Source: Bacteroidota bacterium
GTDB lineage: Bacteria > Bacteroidota > Bacteroidia > Palsa-965
Length of the DNA stretch: 64,000 bases
NCBI GenBank assembly: GCA_020402865.1
Contig: JADBYT010000028.1
Coordinates: 50,729 to 114,728, forward strand
Direction of reading: 5' to 3'
This document shows positions 41,431-49,812 of the stretch, piece by piece; position 1 is the first letter of the stretch, and every line of letters starts with the position of its first letter. The notes under the pieces are model-generated. The model ran no database searches. It was not told where the DNA came from and worked only from the letters and a program-made list of their open reading frames with translations. A program made the position numbers and the translations under genes.

Positions 41431-42643
41431 AACCATTCAATACAAGTTACCCAAAGAATCTTTAATGCTTGTCCAAGAACCACAGATTAGATTATTTGAG
41501 GACGAGTTTAAAATATCTTCCAAAAAAGAGTTTATCGGTATAGAATTCAATCATCGTGGTTATACCGTTAACGACAAAATTGATTTGATAATAGATAGTA
41601 AAATTCAAACTATTGGTTTCTTTTCAGGTGCTGGTGGCCTTGATATAGGTTCACAACTTGCAGGGGCGAAAGTGATTTCTAGTTTAGATTTTGACAGAGA
41701 TAGCGTGGCAACAATGAAAGCAAATAAATATTTCGCCCACTCTACTCACTTTCACAAGGACATTAAAGAAATGTATTCCAAGGATTATAATAAAATTATA
41801 AAGGCAAATAATCCTGAAAAACTAATCCTTGTTGGAGGTCCCCCTTGTCAACCATTTTCAAAGGCCGGTTATTGGGTGACACATAAAAATAGACTTGGAA
41901 GTGAAGACCCAAGAAATATGATAGGACAATACTTAAGAATAGTTGAAGAACTTCAGCCTGACGGATTCTTGCTTGAAAATGTAGAAAGTCTTTTGCATCC
42001 CAAAAACGCACAAGCAGTAACAGATTTAAAAGAAGCAATTGATAAACTAGGGTATAAATTTATTGTTTATCGTGCTGACGCTTTAGATTTTGGTGTGCCG
42101 CAAAAAAGAAAAAGAGTTTTCTTTATTGCTTCAAGAAAAGGCATTGTGGGAGAACCAATAAAAACTCACGGTGATGAATTAGAAATATTAGTAAATAAAA
42201 AATTGTTACCGCACGAAAGAGTTATTGATTGGATTGGGAAATTTGATTCAGATAAATACTTTGAAGCTGAAGAATTAACCAAAGGAAAAACTTACGATGA
42301 AGAATTAAAGCAAATACCACCTGGTCAAAATTATTTTGCTCTAACCGAAAGAAGCGGACATCCAAACCCAAAATTTGAAGCAAATAAGCGATTTTGGAAT
42401 TTCCTATTAAAACTCCATCCAAATCAACCATCTTGGACTATTGCTGCTCAACCCGGTCCTTGGGTTGGTCCATTTCATTGGAATAATAGAAGATTAAGAG
42501 TTCCCGAAAGTGCTGCTATCCAAACATTCCCTGAAGACTACCATTTTGTAGGGACTAGGCGTTCAATACAAAAACAAATTGGCAACGCTGTTCCATCCCT
42601 ATTAGGTAAAGCAATTGTTAAACATTTAATTTCTAATATTTAA
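41417..42643 (+). CDS. DNA (cytosine-5-)-methyltransferase 1 of an R-M operon
   Basis: A 408-residue C5-cytosine methyltransferase. Motif I is GFFSGAGGLDIGSQL (~67-81). Catalytic motif IV is GGPPCQPFSKAG with Cys144. Motif VI is LLENVESLL. Motif VIII is QKRKRVFFIASRK. Motif X near the end is IGNAVPSLLGKAIV. The target-recognition region holds LTERSGHPNP and SWTIAAQPGPWVGPFHW. A ~60-residue N-terminal extension (QEPQIRLFEDEFKISS) precedes motif I. It overlaps the regulator gene by 14 bases and the second methyltransferase by one base (TAATG). DNA is clearly AT-rich relative to backbone, fitting acquisition by transfer. Confidence 0.9.
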   Translation: MISTKTIQYKLPKESLMLVQEPQIRLFEDEFKISSKKEFIGIEFNHRGYTVNDKIDLIIDSKIQTIGFFSGAGGLDIGSQLAGAKVISSLDFDRDSVATMKANKYFAHSTHFHKDIKEMYSKDYNKIIKANNPEKLILVGGPPCQPFSKAGYWVTHKNRLGSEDPRNMIGQYLRIVEELQPDGFLLENVESLLHPKNAQAVTDLKEAIDKLGYKFIVYRADALDFGVPQKRKRVFFIASRKGIVGEPIKTHGDELEILVNKKLLPHERVIDWIGKFDSDKYFEAEELTKGKTYDEELKQIPPGQNYFALTERSGHPNPKFEANKRFWNFLLKLHPNQPSWTIAAQPGPWVGPFHWNNRRLRVPESAAIQTFPEDYHFVGTRRSIQKQIGNAVPSLLGKAIVKHLISNI

Positions 42644-43677
42644 TGAAGCCAAAAATTGTAAGTATATTTTCGGGAGTTGGTGGTATTGATTTCGGATTTG
42701 AAAAAGCAGGATTTGAAACAGTTTTTGCATCTGATATTTGGGATAAAGCTTGTGAATCATTAAAAGCCAACTTCCCAAATTCAGAGATTGTTTGTGACAC
42801 AATTGAGAATGTTGATTTTAAAAAAATTAAAATGAAACATAAAATCATTGATGGTTTAGTGGGAGGTCCTCCTTGTCCTCCTTTCTCTAAATCTCGATTT
42901 TATCGTAAAGAAAAAGAAAGAGGTATTGATGATGAAGATGGTTTTATGACAGTTTCAAATTACTTTAGAGCAGTCGAAGAATTAAATCCAAAGTTTTTCT
43001 TTTTTGAAAATGTCCACGGATTTGTTTTTAAACCACATCAGACAGCTTTGGAATTGGTCGAAAAAGAAAGTGAAAGACTAGGGTATAAAATATTTCACAA
43101 TGTTCTTAATGCTGCTGACTTCGGTGTCCCACAAACAAGACAACGTTTTATTTGCATTGGTGTAAAGAAAACGATGAAGGATTTCAAATTTCCTAAGCAA
43201 ACGCATTCTGACCCAGCAAAACCAACAAAAGGAACAAAACCGTGGGTGACTTGTGGCGATATCTTAAATGATATAGATTTTGACTCTCCAGAGGACAGTA
43301 AAATGTTAGCAGGTTCAAAACATAAGGACCTATTAAAATTAGTTCCACCAGGAGACAATTATTTATTTTTCACAAAAGAGAGAAACCATCCAAAACCCAT
43401 TTTCAAATGGCGTTCAAGATATTGGTCTTTCTTATTAAAACTATCACCCGAAAGACCTTCTTGGACGATTCAAGCCAGTCACTCGAATAATATGGGTCCA
43501 TTTCATTGGAAAAATAGATTTTTGAGAATTGAAGAAATAAAAAGAATTCAATCATTTGAAGATAAACATATATTCTTAGGCTCATATAAAGAGCAATGGA
43601 GACAGATTGGTAATGCTGTCCCACCTTTATTAGCTTATAGAATTGCGAATGAAATTAAAAAACAATATTTTAAATAA
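42643..43677 (+). CDS. DNA (cytosine-5-)-methyltransferase 2 of an R-M operon
   Basis: A 344-residue C5-cytosine methyltransferase related to methyltransferase 1. Motif I SIFSGVGGIDFGFEKAG lies at ~7-23. Motif IV is GGPPCPPFSKSRF with Cys78 and Pro in place of the usual Gln (PCPP instead of PCQP). Motif VI is FFFENVHGF and motif VIII is QTRQRFICIGVKK. Motif X is QIGNAVPPLLAYRIANEI. It shares with methyltransferase 1 the C-terminal order E-R-x-H-P-x-P...F-L-L-K-L-x-P...P-S-W-T-I...G-P-F-H-W-x-N-R. Two related C5 enzymes in one system would suit a target with a different strand sequence, each modifying one strand. Starts at the last base of gene 1's stop and runs into the HNH nuclease gene. Confidence 0.9.
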   Translation: MKPKIVSIFSGVGGIDFGFEKAGFETVFASDIWDKACESLKANFPNSEIVCDTIENVDFKKIKMKHKIIDGLVGGPPCPPFSKSRFYRKEKERGIDDEDGFMTVSNYFRAVEELNPKFFFFENVHGFVFKPHQTALELVEKESERLGYKIFHNVLNAADFGVPQTRQRFICIGVKKTMKDFKFPKQTHSDPAKPTKGTKPWVTCGDILNDIDFDSPEDSKMLAGSKHKDLLKLVPPGDNYLFFTKERNHPKPIFKWRSRYWSFLLKLSPERPSWTIQASHSNNMGPFHWKNRFLRIEEIKRIQSFEDKHIFLGSYKEQWRQIGNAVPPLLAYRIANEIKKQYFK

Positions 43678-44672
43678 TGAGCGTAAGAAACACCATAATC
43701 TTAAATCATTCAGACTTAAAGTATTTGCTGATTGATAGTTTGCGTTTGTATTCAGATAATGTAGTATTCATTGATGGAAACAATCCATACCGCTTTTCAA
43801 TTAACAAAAAGACATTTTATGTCTTAATCAAGAATGTTCACGAATCTGGTGACGGTAGAGGCAATCAAGATGAGTGTAGAATTCAAGTTGCGAAAACAGG
43901 CAATTTTAATGATGCCCTGAATTCAAGAATAGATGTAATTGTCCTTGGTTATTTTGCAGATGAAAAAGTTTTCACAGCTTGGAATCCATATTTAATGAGG
44001 GACCGATTTAATCAGAAACAGACAATCTCTTTATATTCAAGATTTTCCGTTCAAATACATGCAGCTAAAAATAAAATAGCCACATATCGGGATACTAACG
44101 GACAATCAGTAATCAGTTTTTTACCAGACTATCTTGGACTCTATTTGGAGAACTTATCAAACATCCATTTGCTACCAGACGATGAATTATTAGCACTCGT
44201 GAATGAATCAGACTCTTTGAATTCAAATAATCAAGACGGCTTTGCAGACTTTCCTGAGGGACATTTAACAATTACACATACAAGGTATAAACGCGACCCA
44301 AGATTTAAATCTATAGTTTACGCTGCTTACGACAACCGTTGTGCTATGTGCGGAATTCAGTTGGAATTAATTGAAGCTGCTCATATTGTTCCACATTCAC
44401 ACGAAAGAGGAACTGACGACATTGGTAATGGTATTAGCCTATGTGCATTACATCACACAGCTTATGACCGTTCCTTGATATATTTTGATAACGAATTTAA
44501 TATTTTGATAAACAATAGTAAAATGGAATACTTAGAGAAAGTTGGGCTTGATTCAGGTTTTCGGAAGTTTCAATCACTTGCCTTCGACAAAATACAAATG
44601 CCGACAAATCACACATTAAGACCAAACATTGAAAATATAAACATAGCAAATCATATAAGAGGAATAGTTTAG
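43677..44672 (+). CDS. HNH restriction endonuclease of the R-M operon
   Basis: A 331-residue protein. The C-terminal ~110 residues hold a zinc-finger HNH nuclease: Cys222 and Cys225 in RCAMCG, His236 in AAHIVPH, Asn251 in GNGISLC, and the closing CALHHTAYD with His259/His260. The N-terminal ~190 residues (no recognised domain) should provide DNA recognition. Such predicted nucleases are often encoded beside C5 methyltransferases. The start overlaps the stop of methyltransferase 2 by one base (TAATG), so the operon order is controller, M1, M2, R. Known relatives of similar logic (for example Eco31I, an HNH enzyme with two C5 methyltransferases) differ in length, so the recognition site cannot be inferred. 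Confidence 0.85.
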   Translation: MSVRNTIILNHSDLKYLLIDSLRLYSDNVVFIDGNNPYRFSINKKTFYVLIKNVHESGDGRGNQDECRIQVAKTGNFNDALNSRIDVIVLGYFADEKVFTAWNPYLMRDRFNQKQTISLYSRFSVQIHAAKNKIATYRDTNGQSVISFLPDYLGLYLENLSNIHLLPDDELLALVNESDSLNSNNQDGFADFPEGHLTITHTRYKRDPRFKSIVYAAYDNRCAMCGIQLELIEAAHIVPHSHERGTDDIGNGISLCALHHTAYDRSLIYFDNEFNILINNSKMEYLEKVGLDSGFRKFQSLAFDKIQMPTNHTLRPNIENINIANHIRGIV

Positions 44673-44821
44673 CCAATGCATTTGGGGGCATATTTATATT
44701 TTTACTAACGCACAGACCAACGCTAAAATCCCCTGAAGCCTCCCCCAAAAAAACACCCCACCCAAACCAACTATTTCGCACAAAGCAAAGAAAAGCCCTG
44801 ATTCCCCCCCCCAAAAAAAAA

Positions 44822-45499
44822 TCACTCCTTCACAAACTTCACCACTACCCTATCCCCCGCCCCGCTCACAAAATTCATCGCATACACACCGGCCTCCAGC
44901 ATGCCCACATTAATCTGCAGCAGCGCATCAGCCGCAGAAACAGCCTGTGTATGCACCATTCGCCCTGCCACATCGGTTACGGTAAGCAGGCCGTTTTGTG
45001 CGGTGGTAAACTGCACATTCAGCACATCGTGCGCGGGCGAGGGCCAGCAGTTGAATGCGGCGGTGTTTTGCCCGTGTACGGAGGCCAGCACATCCACCAC
45101 AAAGCGGATATCGGTAAACGCGGCGGGCTGGCGGGTGTCGAACAAACGCACCACCACATCGCCAATGCCGCTGTTGCCGTAGGGATAAATGTGAATATAG
45201 ACCAGATCACTGTCGCCGGGCAGGATGTTCCAGCTTGCACTGTCGTCGGGAATGGAGAAGCAGTAGTATTCTGTGCATACCGATGAGCGCCACCAGCCGG
45301 GAATGTTTTCCTGGGCACGCACCCAGCGCATGGGAAGTGTATCGGCTGTGGTGTTGTAAAATTTCACATAGCCCGACACAATGTCGGTGGCCTGGGCCGG
45401 GCCGCTGAAATAAACTACGGTATCGGCCACGGTAAAAGTTTGCGCGCGCAGGCCGGCGGCCAGAAGCAAAATTCCGAAGCAAAGCAGTAGTTTTTTCAT
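44822..45499 (-). CDS. Secreted protein with T9SS type A sorting domain
   Basis: A 225-residue protein with a signal peptide (MKKLLLCFGILLLAAGLRAQ). An ~110-residue beta-sandwich-like domain of unknown family follows (FTVADTVVYFSG, VSGYVKFYNTTADTLPM). The C-terminal ~70 residues are a Por-secretion type A domain: CWPSPAHDVLNVQF, LTVTDVAGRMVHTQAV, GVYAMNFVSG, ending VVVKFVKE. This domain routes the protein through the type IX secretion system to the cell surface or medium. It lies at the right edge of the AT-rich island. The start at 45499 gives the shorter Lys-rich N-terminus expected of the signal peptide. Confidence 0.85.
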   Translation of the reverse strand: MKKLLLCFGILLLAAGLRAQTFTVADTVVYFSGPAQATDIVSGYVKFYNTTADTLPMRWVRAQENIPGWWRSSVCTEYYCFSIPDDSASWNILPGDSDLVYIHIYPYGNSGIGDVVVRLFDTRQPAAFTDIRFVVDVLASVHGQNTAAFNCWPSPAHDVLNVQFTTAQNGLLTVTDVAGRMVHTQAVSAADALLQINVGMLEAGVYAMNFVSGAGDRVVVKFVKE

Positions 45500-45655
45500 A
45501 CCCAAATATAGCTAAACCCGGCCAAACGCAAACAGAAAAGGCTGCCTGCCTGCGCTTTTCATGCACACACAAACAGCCTTGAAATGCCGGGCAAACTGCC
45601 GCCAACCAACCCCAAAGTTAAACGGCAGCCTGCTTGCGGCTGAAGATGCTGCGAA

Positions 45656-46093
45656 TTACAGCACCTGAATGGTTTTGGCAGCCACTGCCGGAGCCGCCTC
45701 GCGCTTGGGCAGTTCGAGCAGGAGAATGCCGTTTTTGTAGGTGGCGTTTACTGCATCTTCGTTTACCTTGTCTTTGGGCAAACGGAAACTGCGGCTGAAC
45801 GAACCGTAGCGATACTCGATGCGGGTGTAGTTTTTCTCCTTCTCGTTTGTTTCGGTTTTGTGTTCGGCCGACACGGTGAGCACGTTGTTTTCAATGTTCA
45901 CCTTAAAATCGTCCTTCTCGAAACCGGGCGCGTTAAATGAAAGATGAATTGACTTTTCATCCTCACTCACATTTACCGCAGGCATGAACGAAGCCTGATC
46001 AGTTCCGAAAAATGAATCGTTAAGGACAGATGAAAAAGGCATGCCGAAGAAAACAGCGTTGCGGCGAACGGGAGCAAATTTTGTGTTATACAT
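45656..46093 (-). CDS. Small heat shock protein of the Hsp20 family
   Basis: A 145-residue alpha-crystallin-domain chaperone that binds unfolded clients in an ATP-independent way; cytosolic. The N-terminal tail (1-~40) has RRNAVFFGMPFSSVLND. The alpha-crystallin domain (~38-130) contains DEKSIHLSFNAPGFEKDDFKVNIENNVLTVS (quoted as SFNAPGFEKDDFKVNIENN), YGSFSRSFRLPKDKVNEDAV and the signature A/G-x-L-x-L-x-L-P-K (GILLLELPK). Three spaced 15 bp palindromes (CTGACAT-type) lie 100-180 bases upstream (46198-46273), which could control it. Length is normal. Confidence 0.92.
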   Translation of the reverse strand: MYNTKFAPVRRNAVFFGMPFSSVLNDSFFGTDQASFMPAVNVSEDEKSIHLSFNAPGFEKDDFKVNIENNVLTVSAEHKTETNEKEKNYTRIEYRYGSFSRSFRLPKDKVNEDAVNATYKNGILLLELPKREAAPAVAAKTIQVL

Positions 46094-46438
46094 GGTTTTG
46101 TTGTTTTTAAGTTAGTCGTATTTTATTGCCGGATTATTTTAACCGACGCACACACTTATTCAATTTCAATACCATTTCGTAAAACACTGATTTTCAAAGA
46201 CAAAATGTCATTTTTGATCTATTCAAGCTGACATAATTTCAGTTTTCTCATCATCAACCTGACATTCTTTCAGTATATCCATTTAAACAGTTTAAGAAAA
46301 CTATTTACGTGCGCTTAACCCGGCTTTACACACGGGTAACTGCGTGGTAAGTATTTGCATGCACGATGGTGATGCAAGCATGATGTGATGTTTACGCGGA
46401 GCACACATTAACAAAGAATATTTGCAAAACCAAAAGCC
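46094..46438. other. Regulatory interval upstream of Hsp20
   Basis: A 345-base divergent gap with no gene. It holds the three CTGACAT-type palindromes at 46198-46273. Closer to the phosphoesterase gene is a GC-rich/direct GCATGCACGATGGTGATGCAAGCATGATG stretch (about 46357-46386; quoted here only in part as GCATGCACGATGG) that could form a hairpin. I see no RNA gene. Confidence 0.4.
46198..46273 (-). promoter_or_regulatory. Three palindromic operator-like sites upstream of Hsp20
   Basis: Sites at 46198-46212 (centre GACAAAATGTC), 46228-46242 (CTGACATAATTTCAG) and 46259-46273 (CTGACATTCTTTCAG) are spaced 30-31 bases apart, about three helical turns. Each is a 15-base near-palindrome of the form CTGACAT/A-x-x-T-x-TCAG. 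They occupy the divergent interval between Hsp20 and the phosphoesterase, 105-180 bases upstream of the Hsp20 start. A repressor or stress regulator may bind them cooperatively. Confidence 0.5.
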
Positions 46439-47266
46439 GTGAGTAAAACATCCTACCGCACCATTGTGCTTTCCGATCTGCACTTAGGCACATCGGCCTC
46501 GAAAGCAAAAGAAGTTTGTCGTTTTCTGCGCCACCACAAATGCGAAACGCTTATTCTGAACGGCGATATTATTGACGGCTGGCAGCTGCGCAAATCGGGT
46601 GTGTGGAAGAAAAAACACACGCGCTTTTTCCGCATGGTGCTTAAGCGTGCGGGCAAAGGCACGGAAGTTATTTACGTACGCGGCAACCACGATGATTTTC
46701 TGGATGAAGTGCTGCCGTTCAGGCTGGGCAATTTTTCGATTGTACGCGATCATGTCTATGAGTCGAACGGCAAACGCTACTTTGTAGTGCACGGCGATAT
46801 TTTTGATACCGTAACCACCAAGCTGAAATGGATTGCCAAGCTGGGCGATGTGGGCTACACGTTTTTGTTGTGGCTGAATAAACACTATAACCGCTGGCGC
46901 GAAAAGCGGGGTAAACCTTATTACTCACTTTCGCAGGTGGTGAAAGCAAAAGTAAAAGGTGCGGTTTCGTTTATTTCTGATTTTGAAGAGCAGCTGTGCG
47001 AAGTGGCGCGGATAAAAAATTGCGACGGGGTTATTTGCGGACACATTCACACCCCCGCCGATAAATACATCAAAAACATTCACTACCTCAACTCCGGCGA
47101 CTGGGTGGAATCGCTTACCGCCCTTGTGGAGACGCATGAAGGCGAATGGAAACTCATCTACTACGCCGACTGGATACACACCCTTGCGCCAGAAAAGCCG
47201 CAAAGCAATCAGGCCGCGGCCGATTTTTCTCCACTTACACCTTTTACATCCTTGCAAACAGCATAA
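46439..47266 (+). CDS. UDP-2,3-diacylglucosamine diphosphatase-like metallophosphoesterase
   Basis: A 275-residue calcineurin-like phosphoesterase of the LpxH/YbbF-like group. Metal-binding motifs in order: VLSDLHLG (~9-16), LNGDIIDGWQL (~39-49), VRGNHDDFLDE (~79-89), VVHGDIFD (~113-120) and ICGHIHTP (~195-202). The segment between the third and fourth motifs and the W-L-N-K-H-Y-N-R helix resemble YbbF/LpxH2. LpxH cleaves UDP-2,3-diacylglucosamine in lipid A biosynthesis, but other members act on different substrates. The start is GTG (46439), immediately followed by AGTAAAACATCC; no in-frame ATG fits. It precedes a glycosyltransferase (gap 3 bases) and a lipid kinase, suggesting an envelope lipid operon. 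Confidence 0.8.
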   Translation: MSKTSYRTIVLSDLHLGTSASKAKEVCRFLRHHKCETLILNGDIIDGWQLRKSGVWKKKHTRFFRMVLKRAGKGTEVIYVRGNHDDFLDEVLPFRLGNFSIVRDHVYESNGKRYFVVHGDIFDTVTTKLKWIAKLGDVGYTFLLWLNKHYNRWREKRGKPYYSLSQVVKAKVKGAVSFISDFEEQLCEVARIKNCDGVICGHIHTPADKYIKNIHYLNSGDWVESLTALVETHEGEWKLIYYADWIHTLAPEKPQSNQAAADFSPLTPFTSLQTA

Positions 47267-47269
47267 CCC

Positions 47270-48403
47270 ATGCGCGTATTCTTTATTATTCAGGGCGAGG
47301 GGCGCGGCCACCTTACGCAGGCATTGGCCATGCAGCAACTCCTGCACGAAAAAGGCATTGAAGTATGCGGCGCCGTAGTAGGCAGCAACAAAAACCGGCA
47401 AATCCCCGAATTTTTCAGCCGGCGCATGCAGCCTGTTACCGTAACGCTGCTGCCCAGTCCGAACTTTGTGAAATGGAAAAACCGCGGCATCAATCTTTCC
47501 GGCACTGCGTGGCAAACCATTACCCATTTGCGCCGCTACCGCCGCAGTGTAAAACTGCTCGATGCACTCATCCGCAGCACACAGCCCGATTTAATTATCA
47601 ACTTCTACGAACCGCTTTCGGCATTGTGGAAATTCCGCTACCGCGGTAAAGTGCCTGTGGTGTCTGTTGCGCACCAGTACATGATGCTGCACAAACGCTT
47701 TGCACATCCGAAAGGGCATTGGCTCGACAGGCAAATACTGAACGGCTACACACGTTTTACGGCCTATGGTTCATCGGCCATGCTCGGACTTTCGTTTTAC
47801 CCCATGTCTGACGATGTGTCGAAAAAACTGTTTACCGTGCCGCCGCTGCTGCGGCCCGAAGTGGTGAAACAGCATGCCAGCCGGGGCAATCATTTTCTGG
47901 TGTATATGGTTAATGCGGGCTATCTGAATGATGTGGCCAAATGGCACAGCACACATACCGAACTCGAGTTTCATGTATTTACCGACCGCAAACAGGAAGC
48001 CGAAACCGAAATGCTGCACGAGAATTTTTATGTGCATACACTCAGCGACGTGAAGTTTCTGAAATACATGTCGTCGTGCAGCGGACTCATCACCACAGCC
48101 GGTTTCGAATCGGTGTGTGAGGCAATGTATCTGGGCAAGCCGGTGTTTATGATTCCGGTAGAATATCATTTCGAGCAGTTCTGCAACTCGCGCGATGCGC
48201 ACAAGGCCGGTGCAGGCATTTACAGCACGAAATACGATATTGAACGGTTTCTGAAATGGCTTCCCTCCTACACGTCGCGTTCGGGCGAGTTTAAGGAATG
48301 GGCCACACAGGCCGATCACCTTATCGGCAATCATATCCTGCGCATTCTTCACACACACCAGCAAACGGCCACCGGCATTCGCCCGGGTGCTGCCGAGGTT
48401 TAA
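47270..48403 (+). CDS. Glycosyltransferase of the GT28/MurG-like class
   Basis: A 377-residue GT-B fold protein. The N-terminus is MRVFFIIQGEGRGHLTQALAM, the glycine-rich loop of UDP-sugar glycosyltransferases such as UGT/MurG. The C-terminal half carries TTAGFESVCEAMYLGKPVFMIP (quoted as TAGFESVCEAMYLGKPV), the donor-binding site with the E-x-Q/C-A pattern. The middle has APHQYMMLHKRF-like VAHQYMMLHKRF. The product is not determined. It is flanked by an LpxH-like phosphoesterase and a diacylglycerol kinase-like gene, so it may build a glycolipid. Close spacing (3 bases) after the phosphoesterase supports one transcript. Confidence 0.75.
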   Translation: MRVFFIIQGEGRGHLTQALAMQQLLHEKGIEVCGAVVGSNKNRQIPEFFSRRMQPVTVTLLPSPNFVKWKNRGINLSGTAWQTITHLRRYRRSVKLLDALIRSTQPDLIINFYEPLSALWKFRYRGKVPVVSVAHQYMMLHKRFAHPKGHWLDRQILNGYTRFTAYGSSAMLGLSFYPMSDDVSKKLFTVPPLLRPEVVKQHASRGNHFLVYMVNAGYLNDVAKWHSTHTELEFHVFTDRKQEAETEMLHENFYVHTLSDVKFLKYMSSCSGLITTAGFESVCEAMYLGKPVFMIPVEYHFEQFCNSRDAHKAGAGIYSTKYDIERFLKWLPSYTSRSGEFKEWATQADHLIGNHILRILHTHQQTATGIRPGAAEV

Positions 48404-48425
48404 ACTAACTTCTATCTTTGCACCT

Positions 48426-49316
48426 ATGAGCCGCAAACGCATTGCGTTTATCATCAATCCCAATTCGGGCAGCAACCGGAGCACAAACCGCACCGAGCTT
48501 ATCCGCAAGCTTCTGCCGCAAACGGCCGACTGTACCATTATCGAATGGAACCAGGTAAACGACCGCGACCGGATTTTTGCCGATGTGCTTGCCGGCAATT
48601 ACGACATAGCCGTGGCCTGCGGCGGCGACGGCACCGTAAACCAGCTTGCACACGTACTAAGCGGCAGCAATACGGCGCTGGGCATTTTGCCTTTCGGCTC
48701 GGGAAACGGGCTGGCACGCCACCTGGGCATACCCATGAATGTAGCGGCAGCCATGCGCATTATTGAAGGCGGGCATTGTGTGGAGATGGACAAAGGCCAC
48801 ATCAATGACCTTACGTTTTTCTGCACGGCCGGCACCGGTTTCGATGCACGCATCGGCCAGCTTTTTGCCGAAAGCAACACACGCGGCTTCTGGACTTACG
48901 CCAAAATTACCCTGCGCGAACTGCGAAGCTACACCCCCGAAACCTACACCATTGAGGTTGACGGCCTCACCTACAAGCACAAAGCCTTTCTGGTTACTGT
49001 AGCCAATGCCGGACAGTATGGCAACAATGCATGGATTGCCCCGCTTGCATTGGTAAACGACGGTATATTGCACGTATCGGTGCTCGGCAAATTCAGCTGG
49101 TACGATGTGCCTGCACTCATCTGGCGCATGTTCGGACAAACCATTGACCGTTCCAACTTAGTGAGCACCTACGCCGGAAAATCAATAAAGATAACCCGCG
49201 AAAGCGACGGCCCTGCTCATTTCGACGGTGAGCCGGCCATGCTTGAAAAGGTGCTGAACGTAAGTATTTCGCCCTCGGCGCTGCGTGTGGTGGTGCCGCA
49301 ACAGTTTAAGGGCTGA
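48426..49316 (+). CDS. Diacylglycerol kinase family lipid kinase (YegS/BmrU-like)
   Basis: A 296-residue protein of the DAGK-catalytic family. The ATP-binding motif CGGDGTVNQLAHVLSG lies at ~67-82. GILPFGSGNGLARHLGIP, with GSGN, lies at ~88-105, and FCTAGTGFDARIGQL at ~130-145. The C-terminal part ends in HFDGEP and VNVSISPSALRVVVP, as in YegS-like lipid kinases. The YegS branch phosphorylates phosphatidylglycerol or related lipids; sphingosine/ceramide kinases are further relatives. The upstream TATCTTTG box at 48411-48418 leads directly to the ATG at 48426, so it may have its own leaderless transcript. It follows the glycosyltransferase closely. Confidence 0.85.
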   Translation: MSRKRIAFIINPNSGSNRSTNRTELIRKLLPQTADCTIIEWNQVNDRDRIFADVLAGNYDIAVACGGDGTVNQLAHVLSGSNTALGILPFGSGNGLARHLGIPMNVAAAMRIIEGGHCVEMDKGHINDLTFFCTAGTGFDARIGQLFAESNTRGFWTYAKITLRELRSYTPETYTIEVDGLTYKHKAFLVTVANAGQYGNNAWIAPLALVNDGILHVSVLGKFSWYDVPALIWRMFGQTIDRSNLVSTYAGKSIKITRESDGPAHFDGEPAMLEKVLNVSISPSALRVVVPQQFKG

Positions 49317-49320
49317 GGCG

Positions 49321-49812
49321 CTATTCAACCACGCGAATCACTTTAATAAACCGTTTGGGATAATTGCTGCCCGGATATTGCGTAATGACCACGCCGCGGT
49401 GTTTGTCGGACGAGGAGGCGTGAATGAACTGCAGCGGAGCGCCGGGTTCGGATATAACAATGCCTACGTGTCCGGCGCGGCGTTCGCGCGGGTTGGTGCC
49501 GGTAAATACAATTACGTCGCCTTTGCGGGCCTGTTCAATGGGAATTTCGCGGCCGGTGTGCATGTAATCGCGCGAGGAACGCGGGAGTGCGATGCCGAAA
49601 TGCGCAAACACAAAACTCACAAAGCCTGAGCAGTCGAATGCATCGGGACCGGCGTGTGCATATTTGTAAGGTTTACCAAGATGCTGTTTGGCATAGGCCA
49701 CAATGCTGTCGGCCCGGCTCATGGGCGCGGCGGCGGTAGTGTCTTGCGGCGTTTGCGCACATACACTCAGGCTGAAAATGCCAAGCACAATACCCAGGAG
49801 AAATTGCTTCAT
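49321..49812 (-). CDS. Secreted NlpC/P60 family peptidase
   Basis: A 163-residue protein with a signal peptide (MKQFLLGIVLGIFSLSVCAQ) and a C40 domain of ~115 residues. The catalytic Cys is in DAFDCSGFVSFVF, the His in RRAGHVGIVIS and the third residue in FIHASSSD. It likely cuts peptidoglycan peptides in the periplasm. It lacks the SH3 domain of the larger NlpC/P60 gene at 3315-4100. Its start overlaps the stop codon of the upstream GH114-like gene by one base, so they are translationally linked. Converges with the lipid kinase gene. Confidence 0.9.
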   Translation of the reverse strand: MKQFLLGIVLGIFSLSVCAQTPQDTTAAAPMSRADSIVAYAKQHLGKPYKYAHAGPDAFDCSGFVSFVFAHFGIALPRSSRDYMHTGREIPIEQARKGDVIVFTGTNPRERRAGHVGIVISEPGAPLQFIHASSSDKHRGVVITQYPGSNYPKRFIKVIRVVE

